NCBI GenBank assembly: GCA_019359015.1
Contig: JAHHID010000022.1
Coordinates: forward strand, 1 to 64,000
Direction: 5' to 3'
DNA length: 64,000 nucleotides
Source: Spirirestis rafaelensis WJT71-NPBG6
GTDB taxonomy: Bacteria > Cyanobacteriota > Cyanobacteriia > Cyanobacteriales > Nostocaceae
Shown: piece after piece, positions 1 through 8,472 of the stretch
Numbering within the stretch: position 1 is the stretch's first letter
Layout: every line of letters starts with the position of its first letter
The notes under the pieces: generated by a model
Database searches by the model: none
What the model was told of the DNA's origin: nothing
Seen by the model: only the letters and a program-made list of their open reading frames with translations
Program-made: the position numbers and the translations under genes

Positions 1-193
1 AGAAAAACACTCGTTTGACCGATCAAAATCTCAGTTCCTAGATTCCAGCAAGAGCGGTGTTTTGCCTGGTATCAACGTAAATACCGCCGTTTAGCTGTTC
101 GTTGGGAGCGCAGGAAAATATATTTTGTTTGACGCATTTATTGACCTTGGCACTGTCCATATTTGGGTTCAAAGAATTTTATTAGTGGGATAG
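1..193 (+). pseudogene. Transposase C-terminal remnant (IS5/IS4-like)
   Basis: Frame 3 near position 40-128 reads RFQQERCFAWYQRKYRRLA and then VRWERRKIYF. Frame 2 from position 131 continues DAFIDLGTVHIWVQRILLVG and stops at 191-193. This is the usual C-terminal tail of a DDE transposase of cyanobacterial IS elements (arginine-rich segment, then a final amphipathic helix), split by a frameshift near 128-131. The upstream part lies outside the window. The tail overlaps the 3' end of the oppositely oriented oxidase gene by about 25 bases. The family assignment is from memory of the tail motif, so the exact IS group is uncertain. Confidence 0.55.
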
Positions 194-1332
194 GTTCGTG
201 GAATCACCAAACTACAATCAATATCTTGTATCTGGGCACAACCGCTAAGTGCCATCGCGACATCTAGCTCCGAGCGTAGTAGTTCGATGACGTGAGAGAC
301 ACCAATTTCCCCTGCTACGGCAAGTCCCCAAAGGACAGGTCTTCCTAAAAGTACACCTTTTGCCCCTAAAGCCAAGGCTTTAAGAATGTCTGTGCCCCGA
401 CGGATGCCACCATCTACAAGCACTTCTGCTTTGTCTGCAACTGCGGTAACTACTTCTGAGAGTGCATCAATTGAAGCGATCGCACTATCGAGTTGTCTGC
501 CACCATGATTAGAGACTATCACTGCCTTGGCTCCATGCTCTACCGCCTTTAAAGCATCATCCCCCCGTAAAATGCCTTTAATCGCTAATGGCAGTGGTGA
601 CAAAGACTGTAGCCATTCCAAATCTTTCCAAGTTAGGGCTGGGTTAAGTTGTTGAGCAAAATATCTAAATAAACCAGATTCCCCGTCTTCATGAGGAATT
701 TTTAAACCTGACAAAGTTACTAGATTAGCCAATTGCAAACCAGGTGGTAAAGTAAACTCGTTACGCTTGTCTCGTTCTCGCTGACCCAAGACAGGAGCAT
801 CAACGGTCAGACAAAGCGCTTGATAGCCAGCAGCGTAGGCACGTTCTACGAGAGCGCGGGTTAATCCTCGGTCACGATGAACATAAAGTTGAAACCATCG
901 GGGACTAGCAGTAGTGTTTTGATAACCTGCGGTTGCCACATCTTCAATACTATAAGTCGCCATTGTACTTAAAACCATGCCAATACCTGCTTTTGATGCA
1001 GCTCTAGCTGTAGCAAGTTCTCCATCTTGATGAGCAAGACGCTGAAATGCCATTGGAGCAATCAAAAGTGGCATTTGAATAGACTGTCCCAAAACTTTTG
1101 TACTCAAGTTACGCGAACTTACATCTACTAGCATCCGGGGTCTAATCTTGAATCGCTCAAAGGCAGCTCGGTTATCTCGTAAAGTTACTTCATCCCATGC
1201 ATCACTACTGTAATAGTCAAGTACGTTTTGAGATAAAGCGTTAGTCGCTAGCTTTTCATATTCAAATAAGTTAATTGGTTTGAGTTGAGCACTGTTGTCT
1301 TGAATGTCGTGTCTGTAAAGGTTATTATGCAT
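169..1332 (-). CDS. FMN-dependent alpha-hydroxy-acid oxidase (lactate/glycolate oxidase family)
   Basis: This 387-residue protein is a full-length TIM-barrel flavoenzyme that oxidises L-2-hydroxy acids such as lactate or glycolate to 2-oxo acids with FMN. Visible motifs are the substrate/FMN tyrosine in QLY (Tyr150), the flavin lysine in LAIKGIL (Lys252), the catalytic SNHGGRQLD (His276, Arg279) and the phosphate-binding DGGIRRGTD and GRP (about 307-332). It starts with ATG. In heterocystous cyanobacteria this family includes a characterised L-lactate oxidase thought to protect nitrogenase by consuming oxygen. Sequence alone does not let me separate lactate from glycolate preference here. It stands alone, with a 440-bp gap upstream. 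Confidence 0.9.
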   Translation of the reverse strand: MHNNLYRHDIQDNSAQLKPINLFEYEKLATNALSQNVLDYYSSDAWDEVTLRDNRAAFERFKIRPRMLVDVSSRNLSTKVLGQSIQMPLLIAPMAFQRLAHQDGELATARAASKAGIGMVLSTMATYSIEDVATAGYQNTTASPRWFQLYVHRDRGLTRALVERAYAAGYQALCLTVDAPVLGQRERDKRNEFTLPPGLQLANLVTLSGLKIPHEDGESGLFRYFAQQLNPALTWKDLEWLQSLSPLPLAIKGILRGDDALKAVEHGAKAVIVSNHGGRQLDSAIASIDALSEVVTAVADKAEVLVDGGIRRGTDILKALALGAKGVLLGRPVLWGLAVAGEIGVSHVIELLRSELDVAMALSGCAQIQDIDCSLVIPRTYPTNKIL

Positions 1333-1772
1333 CGTTTTATACTTTTAAGTAATCGACACTCAGAGGGCTGGGTGCGACTATATAAAGAAACTTACTGAAA
1401 TGCACCAAAGAGGGCAAGGTAGAGCTATAAGGGCAAAGCTCCAAAGTTTTCAACTCGTTGCTTTCTTGGTGTGCCTTCGCGCAGGTTTCCGCAATTGAGA
1501 AGGATACGTTGGGGAAGATTCTTCGTGTCGCAGACAAGCGATCGCCTTGTTTTTGCCTCCGCAAACTCCAAAACCAATAATTTTACATTAGTTAGTCCAC
1601 CTGCGTGGACTTTGCTTCTATAGCCACATTATGCGGTGTGTCGGTACTGTAGTGCAAGATATGAAGCGATCGCACTTATAAAAATCGAGTGGATGATTAT
1701 CGTTGTTGCAACGCATCTCCACTCGTAATTTTTGCATTAAACTGTTTGAACTTTATACTGTTGCGGCAGAAA
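1333..1772. other. Intergenic region with palindromic repeat
   Basis: No credible gene was seen here. Short open frames lack family features. The stretch holds one copy of the 'gtccac ctgc gtggac' palindromic repeat (see 1594-1664) and a HIP1 site near 1672. It would contain the promoter of the oxidase gene. Confidence 0.5.
1594..1664 (+). repeat. Dispersed palindromic repeat, copy 1 (CCxCGTGG ... TATAGCC family)
   Basis: The stem GTCCAC (1595-1600) and GTGGAC (1605-1610) is followed by TTTGCTTCTATAGCC and then GTAGTGCAAGATATG. The same arrangement (hairpin, TTTG...TATAGCC, GTGTAGTGCAAGAT) recurs near 44315-44385, and its first half recurs at 7106-7137. It has no coding content. It is probably a non-autonomous dispersed repeat. 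Confidence 0.6.
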
Positions 1773-1976
1773 TTAACGGGATTCAGTTCCCTGATTCGGG
1801 CTACCTACTACTGAATCGTTTTCCGGTGCTTCTGGTTCAACTGTAGACTTGAGATCAGTGTATACGCCAACACCAGTCTTGCGATTCTCTTCCTCGAGGG
1901 TGGTTTGATAGCCACCTGATGCAGCTGCTGTGTCATCTGTTGTGTTATTTGGATTTTCGGACTTTTCTTCAGGCAT
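1773..1976 (-). CDS. Small acidic hydrophilic hypothetical protein
   Basis: This is a 67-residue open frame starting with ATG, with a weak GGA-type ribosome site about 9 bases upstream. It is rich in Glu, Asp, Asn, Ser and Thr, with no hydrophobic segment, so it is probably disordered. I do not recognise a family. It begins MPEEKSENPNN and ends NQGTESR. It could be a small conserved cyanobacterial protein. The evidence is only the frame, the start and a composition unlike random shadow frames. Confidence 0.5.
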   Translation of the reverse strand: MPEEKSENPNNTTDDTAAASGGYQTTLEEENRKTGVGVYTDLKSTVEPEAPENDSVVGSPNQGTESR

Positions 1977-2094
1977 GATTACATTCCTATTGTTTATTCT
2001 TTAGCATCATTTTAAGAAGCTAGGAAGTGCAATTTCATCTCTCTAAAATGTAGTTATGCTTGATTCCTCCATCTGTCGAAAGGATGATATGGGA

Positions 2095-2700
2095 ATCACT
2101 TGTATTGAAAGATTTGCGTAAAAAACTGCTTCATGCTCTCCATGATCGCTCATTTGCATCTTTGTTGTAAGCTGCTCCTTTAGAAGAATCGTTACGTGAT
2201 TCTGGATTGGTGAAGCTATGCACTGCACCTGGATACGATACCAGTTGCCAGTTCACTTTAGCTTGTTGCATTTCCGTTTTAAAAACTTTAACTTGCTCTT
2301 TTGGTACAAACGGGTCCTTGGCACGATGTAACACTAGTACTTTAGCTTTGATATTTTTGGCATCGCTGGCGTTAGGGGTGTCAAGGTTGCCGTGGAAACT
2401 GACTACTCCCGCAATACCTGCACCAGTAAGAGCAAGCTCTAATACTGTACCATCACCAAAACAGTAACCTATTGCCGCAATGCGTTTAAGATCTGCTAAT
2501 GTATTTTGTTGTAAAACTTGTAACCTAGCAGTAGTGCGATCGCACGTTAATTTTCTATCCTGGCGATAAATAACCGCTTGTGCTACTGACTTTTTGGGAT
2601 TTTGTGGTCGAATTCCTTTGCCATACATATTAATCGCCAAAGCTACATAGCCAAGTTTAGCTAATTGCTCTGTACGTTTTTTGGCATAAGGACGAATCAA
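2095..2700 (-). pseudogene. Decayed dienelactone hydrolase family gene
   Basis: The frame from 2700 down to 2131 encodes most of an alpha/beta hydrolase of the dienelactone hydrolase family. It has the nucleophile motif GYCFGDG (normally GYCFGGG), the acid region KDPFVPKEQV and the histidine motif AVHSFTNPES. The N-terminal domain with the expected oxyanion HEWWG-type region is absent upstream. At the C-terminus the frame breaks after SWRA, and the expected continuation MKQFFTQIF is found in another frame just downstream. A missing start domain plus a 3' frameshift make this a pseudogene. Intact homologues are about 240 residues or longer with a signal peptide. Confidence 0.75.
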
Positions 2701-3182
2701 AATTCACTTTGCCATTAATTCAACTTTGAGGTTCATCTCACGCCATAATTGACTGCTCATCATATAAGGATTGGGCATTGGCAGAGATTTTCATTATTTT
2801 GTTATGCGATCAAATTAGATAAAGGGCTGTCGCAAAGACAGTTAGTCATTATTTTTAGCAAGCTATTTTCAAGCTCCAAGGTTAATGTTTGTTTAAGCTA
2901 TTTTTAAATTTAATCAGAGCGATATATTCATCTTGAATTTACCTCTCAAGGTGTAAGAAAGGAAAGCCTAAGTAATGCAAAACTCTTATTGTCTGCTGAT
3001 GAGACAAAAGCTTAAATGCTCTGTTTGCAAAACACAACATTCGCATTTAAGTAATATCACAGTCAGTATTCTTTGTGCATCGCAGCATATCTAAGTTTGG
3101 GGTGGTTATTGTTAAAACTCTCATCAGTGGATATTTATCGTGTTTGAAATTGCGTAGTCAATAATATGTTTGAGGAAGTATT
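2701..3182. other. Intergenic region upstream of the Na/Pi gene
   Basis: This AT-rich stretch has no convincing gene. The first 80 bases may be decayed upstream sequence of the dienelactone hydrolase pseudogene. The remainder probably carries the promoter of the 3183 gene, but no clear -35/-10 pair could be fixed. Confidence 0.4.
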
Positions 3183-4421
3183 ATGTTTTTCTCAAAAAAG
3201 TCAAATCAAAGACTGCCTAAATTGTTAATATTGTGTATTTTAGTTTCGGGTTTAGTAATTGCACCGTCTCTAGTTGAAGATAATTTACATTGGTTTAACA
3301 AACCAGTTTTAGAAGTTAGTGCTAACGCTCAAACTCCGGCTGGGGTACAAGAAGCACAACCGAAACAAAGCAATCCAGATAATAATTCAAAAGAAGAAAC
3401 TAGTAAGTCTGAAGGGGAAAAAGCAGGAAAACTGGATATTTTTAAAATGGTTACAGGTGCGCTAGCGGGGCTAGTGCTTTTTTTATACGGGGTGACAAGA
3501 ATGGCAGAGGGATTGGAAGCGATCGCAGGCGATCGCGCTAAAGGCTTAATTAGTCGATTTACCACCAATCGCTATGCTGGAGTAGCAACTGGCACGGTAG
3601 CAACAACTATATTAGATTCATCCTCAGTGACAATCATCGTCGTCATTGCGATGGTTAGTGCTGGTTTGTTGTCGTCTGTGCAATCTCTCGGCGTCGTTTT
3701 AGGTTCCAACATTGGCACAACAATTGGTGCTCAAATCGTCGCTTTTAAAATTAACGAATATGCACCTATAGCGATGTTCGCAGGCTTTCTGTTGATTTTT
3801 CTCGGTAAAACCGAACGCTGGAAGCAAATCGGTTTAATTGTACTTGGTATCGGCTTGTTATTCTTTGGTCTTGACACAATTGAAAAGGCAATGGAACCTT
3901 TTGAAGAATATCAGCCATTTCTTAAATGGATGGAAACTTTGGGGGATAACACGCTACTCGGTGCTGGTGTTGGAGCGTTGTTTACAATCTTGGTTCAATC
4001 ATCCTCCGCTACGGTTGCAATTATCGTTACTTTGGCTAGTCAAGGTTTAATTTCATTACCCGCAGGCATAGCATTGATGCTGGGCGCGGAAGTTGGCACA
4101 TGTGCTGATACACTAGTGGCTACGATTGGACGCGATCGCCCAGCAATACGAACTGGTGTGTTTCATTTAATTTTTAATCTTGCTTGCGCTGCTGTCGGAA
4201 TTATATTTGCTGGACAATTAGCAACACTCGCCAAATGGCTTTCTGGGATGGTGGGTGCGGGGGACGACATTGCTCGTCAAATTGCGAATGCCCAGGTAAT
4301 CTTTAACATATTGGGCGTAGTATTGGTGATTGGATTCCTACCATTGATTGCCCGTGGACTGGAAAAGCTGATTCCTGATAAACAAAAAGGCGATCGCCCA
4401 GCTAAAGCTTTAGCAAAATAA
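3183..4421 (+). CDS. Na/Pi cotransporter family protein
   Basis: This 412-residue membrane protein has an N-terminal hydrophobic segment (about 13-28), a charged periplasmic or linker stretch rich in Asn/Glu/Lys (about 52-88), and then the two inverted Na/Pi-cotransporter II repeats. The second repeat carries the classic VQSSSATVAIIV. The first reads LDSSSVTIIVV, with Asp where the QSSS motif usually has Gln. GSNIGTTIGAQ and GAEVGTCADTL are the matching Gly-rich loops. A role in sodium-coupled phosphate or other anion transport across the inner membrane is inferred from family. There is no PhoU-like C-terminal domain. It appears monocistronic. Confidence 0.85.
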   Translation: MFFSKKSNQRLPKLLILCILVSGLVIAPSLVEDNLHWFNKPVLEVSANAQTPAGVQEAQPKQSNPDNNSKEETSKSEGEKAGKLDIFKMVTGALAGLVLFLYGVTRMAEGLEAIAGDRAKGLISRFTTNRYAGVATGTVATTILDSSSVTIIVVIAMVSAGLLSSVQSLGVVLGSNIGTTIGAQIVAFKINEYAPIAMFAGFLLIFLGKTERWKQIGLIVLGIGLLFFGLDTIEKAMEPFEEYQPFLKWMETLGDNTLLGAGVGALFTILVQSSSATVAIIVTLASQGLISLPAGIALMLGAEVGTCADTLVATIGRDRPAIRTGVFHLIFNLACAAVGIIFAGQLATLAKWLSGMVGAGDDIARQIANAQVIFNILGVVLVIGFLPLIARGLEKLIPDKQKGDRPAKALAK

Positions 4422-4619
4422 AAAAATACTTACACGCTGGAAGCTTGTGGCTATAGGATACAGAAGCGTGAATTAGGGGTAATACCATTTTACTTTCTCC
4501 CAAGAACAGCTCCCCTGCACAAGGTTCTCCCCTGAAGTATCAACCTTAAAGTAAAGGTGAGGGGTGTCAAACCTAGCATTAGCTGTTCTGTATCCTTCCA
4601 GGGTGTAGGTGCAAGATAT

Positions 4620-4682
4620 GCGATGTTCGTAACCAAAAGCGCGATGTTCGTAACCAAAAGCGCGATGTTCGTAACCAAAAGC
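4620..4682 (+). repeat. Three tandem copies of a 21-bp unit
   Basis: The unit GCGATGTTCGTAACCAAAAGC is present three times without mismatches (4620-4640, 4641-4661, 4662-4682). Being a multiple of three it leaves a translatable frame on either strand, but no gene is supported. There are no spacers, so this is not a CRISPR. Confidence 0.95.
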
Positions 4683-4779
4683 GTAGATCTAACCTTCAAC
4701 CCCTTTCCTACAAGGATACAGAAGAGTAAATCAGGGGTATAGCCCCTCCTAGAACAATTTTTGGTCATTCCACATAATT

Positions 4780-4808
4780 GTAGAGACGTTCCAGAGGAAC
4801 GTCTCTAC
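4780..4808. repeat. Dispersed hairpin GTAGAGACGTTCC family, copy 1
   Basis: This is a perfect inverted repeat: GTAGAGACGTTCC (4780-4792), loop AGA, GGAACGTCTCTAC (4796-4808). Shorter relatives occur at 30444-30464 and 53427-53441, each ending in CGTCTCTAC. No poly-T tract is placed to make it an obvious terminator. Confidence 0.9.
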
Positions 4809-4976
4809 GAGGCTTTTTTGGTAAATTCAGGGGTCAGACCTACCATTCGCTTTTCTGCATCCTTCTTTCTTGTCGGTGCTTTCGTTGGGATGCTGCACTC
4901 AAATTAAACAGCGATCGCTACATTAGAAGATATAGATAAAAATCGCCCTTATTAACTCGCAACTCACACAAAAACC

Positions 4977-7082
4977 ATGAGTGCAAACGCCACTATTTCT
5001 CAAAATCCCTTACTCAAAGGCTACGGCTTACCTCCTTTTGCAGACATTTCTCCAGAACAGGTTGTCCCAGCGTTCAAACAACTGCTAGCAGAATTAGACA
5101 CAGAACTTGCCACTTTAGAAACTAAGATAGAACCTTCTTGGAGCGGTTTAGTAGAACCTTTAGAACATTTAACAGAACGCCTAAATTGGAGTTGGGGCAT
5201 AGTCAGCCATTTAATGGGCGTGAAAAATAGCCCAGAACTGCGCGAAGCTTATGAAACTGTTCAACCAGATGTCGTGCAGTTTGTCAACAAGTTGGGTCAA
5301 AGTCAAGTTATTTACGATGCTTTTAAAACACTACGGCAAAGTGAGACTTGGACAACTTTTGATTCTGCTCAACAGCGCATCATCGAAGCCTCAATTAGAG
5401 ATGCAGAACTTTCGGGTGTAGGCTTGCAAGGTGAAGCAAAAGAGCGTTTCAACGCCATTCAGATGGAGTTAGCGGAACTTTCCACCAAGTTTTCTAACCA
5501 TGTACTCGATGCTACCAAAGCCTTCAGTTTGACTTTGACAAATAAAGCAGAAATTGACGGCTTACCACCCAGTTTACTCAGTTTGGCGGCACAAGCTGCA
5601 CGCTCTGAAGGTGCAGAAAACGCCACACCCGAAAACGGTCCTTGGCGCATCACTTTGGACTTTCCCAGTTATAGTCCTTTTATGCAGCACAGCACCCGTC
5701 GGGATCTGCGAGAACAGCTTTACAAAGCTTTTATCACTCGCGCTTCCTCTGGGGAGTTGGATAACAACCCGTTAATTGAGCGCACTTTGGAGTTGCGTCA
5801 AGAACTAGCAAATTTACTCGGCTTTAAAACTTTTGCTGAGTTGAGTTTAGCAAGTAAAATGGCTCCGAATGTTGAAGCCGCAGAAGCGCTTTTAGAAGAA
5901 TTACGCGGTGCCAGTTACGATGCTGCTGTTAAAGACTTAGAAGAACTCAAAGCTTTTGCAGCAAAGAAGGGTGCAGCAGAAGCCAATGATTTGAAGCATT
6001 GGGATATCAGCTTTTGGGCTGAACGTCAAAGAGAAGAAAAATTTGCTTTCACCGCTGAAGAGTTGCGTCCTTACTTTCCCCTTCCCCAAGTGCTAGATGG
6101 CTTATTTGGATTGGTGAAGCGGCTATTTGGCGTGACTGTCACTCCTGCCGATGGACAAGCTCCAGTATGGCATGAGGATGTACGTTATTTTCAAATTGCG
6201 GATGAAACGGGTAATCCTATAGCTTACTTCTACTTAGATGCTTACAGCCGTCCCGCAGAAAAACGCGGTGGTGCTTGGATGGATACCTGCATCAATCGTG
6301 GGAAAATTAAAGAAAATGGAGCGATCGCCACTCGTTTACCTGTAGCGTATTTGGTATGCAATCAAACTCCCCCAGTCGATAGCAAGCCTAGTTTAATGAC
6401 TTTTAATGAAGTCGAAACTTTATTCCATGAGTTTGGTCATGGCTTGCACCACATGCTAACTAAGGTAGATTACAGCAGTGCGGCAGGCATCAACAATGTA
6501 GAATGGGATGCCGTGGAATTACCTAGCCAGTTTATGGAAAACTGGTGCTACGAAAGACCAACTTTGTTTGGAATGGCAAAGCATTACGAAACTGGCGAGA
6601 CGCTACCAGAACATTATTATCAAAAGCTGTTGGCAGCAAAGAATTATATGAGTGGCAGTGCCATGCTCAGACAGCTGCACTTTAGCATTTTGGATTTGGA
6701 ATTGCACTACCGCTATCGTCCAGGTGGGAATGAAACTGCCAAAAATGTACGCGATCGCCTTGCGAAAACAACAACCGTTTTACCACCACTCCCCGAAGAC
6801 GCATTTTTATGCGCTTTTGGACACATTTTCGCTGGGGGATATGCGGCTGGTTATTACAGCTACAAGTGGGCTGAAGTCTTAAGTGCTGACGCTTTTGGCG
6901 CTTTTGAAGAAGCTGGCATAGAGGATGAGCAAGTAATCAAAGCTACTGGCAAACGCTACCGAGATACAGTGCTAGCGCTTGGTGGTAGCAAACATCCGAT
7001 GGAGGTGTTTAAGTCCTTCCGGGGACGCGAACCGAGTACAGCAGCTTTACTTAAGCATAATGGTTTAGCGCCTGCTGCTTGA
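4977..7082 (+). CDS. prlC: M3 family metallopeptidase (oligopeptidase A-like)
   Basis: This 701-residue cytosolic zinc oligopeptidase has the active-site motif HEFGHGLHHM (His484, Glu485, His488), with the third zinc ligand in the following VELPSQFMENW helix. Its length fits oligopeptidase A. It would degrade short peptides, including cleaved signal peptides, after larger proteases. The start is ATG at 4977 and the N-terminus NPLLKGYGLPPF is typical of the family. It is monocistronic, followed by a hairpin (7106-7123) with a T-rich tail. Confidence 0.93.
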   Translation: MSANATISQNPLLKGYGLPPFADISPEQVVPAFKQLLAELDTELATLETKIEPSWSGLVEPLEHLTERLNWSWGIVSHLMGVKNSPELREAYETVQPDVVQFVNKLGQSQVIYDAFKTLRQSETWTTFDSAQQRIIEASIRDAELSGVGLQGEAKERFNAIQMELAELSTKFSNHVLDATKAFSLTLTNKAEIDGLPPSLLSLAAQAARSEGAENATPENGPWRITLDFPSYSPFMQHSTRRDLREQLYKAFITRASSGELDNNPLIERTLELRQELANLLGFKTFAELSLASKMAPNVEAAEALLEELRGASYDAAVKDLEELKAFAAKKGAAEANDLKHWDISFWAERQREEKFAFTAEELRPYFPLPQVLDGLFGLVKRLFGVTVTPADGQAPVWHEDVRYFQIADETGNPIAYFYLDAYSRPAEKRGGAWMDTCINRGKIKENGAIATRLPVAYLVCNQTPPVDSKPSLMTFNEVETLFHEFGHGLHHMLTKVDYSSAAGINNVEWDAVELPSQFMENWCYERPTLFGMAKHYETGETLPEHYYQKLLAAKNYMSGSAMLRQLHFSILDLELHYRYRPGGNETAKNVRDRLAKTTTVLPPLPEDAFLCAFGHIFAGGYAAGYYSYKWAEVLSADAFGAFEEAGIEDEQVIKATGKRYRDTVLALGGSKHPMEVFKSFRGREPSTAALLKHNGLAPAA

Positions 7083-7105
7083 TTTTAAGGCTAGAAGCTC
7101 TAACT

Positions 7106-7130
7106 AGCCCGCCTACGCGGGCTTTGTTTG
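7106..7130 (+). terminator. Hairpin downstream of prlC, part of a dispersed repeat
   Basis: The stem AGCCCGC (7106-7112) and GCGGGCT (7117-7123) has loop CTAC, followed by TTTGTTTG. It can act as a terminator for prlC. The sequence through TATAGCC (7137) is also a copy of the dispersed repeat seen at 1594 and 44263-44348. The decayed IS is inserted immediately after it. Confidence 0.6.
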
Positions 7131-7140
7131 TATAGCCTTA

Positions 7141-8055
7141 GAGGTTGTTTGAAAAGTTGGGAATGTTGTAAAAAAGCTCTCTCAGTATACGCTGTGAATA
7201 GATACTAAACAGCACCGAGAGAGTGGTATGAGTAAAGCATACAAGAGCAACCTAACCTTGGCACAATATAAATTTCTGAGTGACATGATTTCAGAGCCAA
7301 AACCGGGTGGTCGAAAGGGTGAAGTTGATATGTGGGAGGTTCGATGGCGCGATTTTCTACATTTTGGTAGAAGGAGTCAGATGGCGATAGCTACCAGGAG
7401 ATTTTCCTGCCTGGCAAACGGTCTATACATACTTTCGCAATTGGCGTAAAGACGGGACTTGGCTAAAAATCCACGATAGTCTCAGAGAATGGGAACGCAA
7501 ACGAACATCAACGTCATCCCAGCCCATCCGAGGCAATAATTGACAGTCAAAGTGTTAAAAGCGCAGCAATGGTGAGTCAGTCAGTTGGTTTTGATGCAGG
7601 TAAAAAGATCAAAGGACGTAAGCGATTTATGACCGTCGATACCTTGGGGTTGATTTTGAGGGTTTTAGTCACCGCAGCCAATGTTGGTGAACGAGAAGGA
7701 GGAAAACGAGTTCGCGCATCGGGTCAAACAGTCCAATCAAAAGGTCTCTCGTTTGACTACTATCTGGGTAGATGGTGGTTTTGATGGAGAACCTTTCATG
7801 CAGTGGGTGATGAATTTTTGTCGTTGGATTGTACAGGTAGTGCTGCGTTCGCAAGAGGCTAAAGGTTTTGTCTTGCTCAAAAAACGTTGGGTTGTAGAGC
7901 GGACTTTTGGTTGGCTGATGGGATGTCGCCGATTAGTTCGAGACTATGAGTTATTGCCCGCAACATCCGAGACTTTTATTTATCTTGCCATGATACGCAT
8001 TATGGTTCAGCGATTAGCATAATTTTTAACCTCTAAAAACTTTTCAAACATCCTC
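7141..8055 (+). mobile_element. Decayed IS5-family element (IS1031-like), 915 bp
   Basis: The left end GAGGTTGTTTGAAAAGTT (7141) matches the complement of the right end AACTTTTCAAACATCCTC (to 8055 after a short variation), differing at one inner position. It is flanked by direct TTA on both sides (7138-7140 and 8056-8058), a TNA target duplication as in the IS1031 subgroup of IS5. Length and ends closely match the intact element at 13512-14425. The internal transposase is frameshifted, so the copy is probably immobile on its own. Confidence 0.85.
7228..8022 (+). pseudogene. Frameshifted IS5-family transposase
   Basis: The reading is broken into at least three frames: MSKAYKSNLTLAQYKF... from 7228, DAGKKIKGRKRFMTVDTLGL around 7590-7660, and IWVDGGFDGEPFMQWVM then RWVVERTFGWLMGCRRL to 8022. 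These segments align in order with the intact 273-residue transposase at 13545-14366 (AKPGGRK, DAGKKIHGHKRHLTVDLLGL, IWMDGGYRGEEFMRWVM, RWVVERTFGWL). Several indels and stops make it non-functional. Confidence 0.9.
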
Positions 8056-8472
8056 TTAGGCTTACAGCTTGAAGACGAACAAAACCTAACATGAATTGGC
8101 ATTAACGTTTTCACTGACAGCAAAGCGATCGCTGCTCAATTCTTATTAAGCATAAAACCTTAATTTATTTACTTGATTTCCCTATTTCTTTGCAAGACTT
8201 AACTCATATTTAATTAAGAATAATTAACATAGATTAAAACTAATAAAAATAATCATAAATACTTAACTTTACACTGCAAAATGAAGAGTATGCTTAATCA
8301 TTAGGAGCCTAGTTGATAATTTAAGTAACTGCGTGCAAATAAATGTAACTTATCTATAGCTCTTTGTCATGTATTTAAAGGCAAATGACAAAAGTTTATT
8401 TGTACCGATTTACTTGCTAGGTTGTTGAGCAAAGCGGTGAAAACCATAGCAAACTTAACAACAGAACGTAAG
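8056..8472. other. AT-rich intergenic region
   Basis: This is the gap between the decayed IS and the universal stress gene. It has no gene-like frame. One HIP1 site lies near 8125, followed by about 300 bases of strongly AT-rich sequence that probably holds the uspA-like promoter. Confidence 0.4.

Larger units (their letters stand above)
4422..4976. other. Repeat-rich intergenic region
   Basis: No gene was recognised. It contains two related segments (GGATACAGAAG... near 4456 and 4714, with inverted relatives near 4585 and 4850), a triple 21-bp tandem repeat (4620-4682) and a perfect 13-bp hairpin (4780-4808). The short open frames here are built from the repeats. Confidence 0.6.

Noticed and set aside
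1337-1564. Minus-strand open frame between the oxidase and the repeat
   Set aside because: No family resemblance, poor start context, atypical composition.
4620-4682. Possible CRISPR array
   Set aside because: The units are directly adjacent, with no spacers and no cas genes in the window.
4557-4768. Open frames on both strands across the tandem repeats
   Set aside because: They exist only because the 21-bp unit is a multiple of three; composition and lack of a ribosome site argue against genes.
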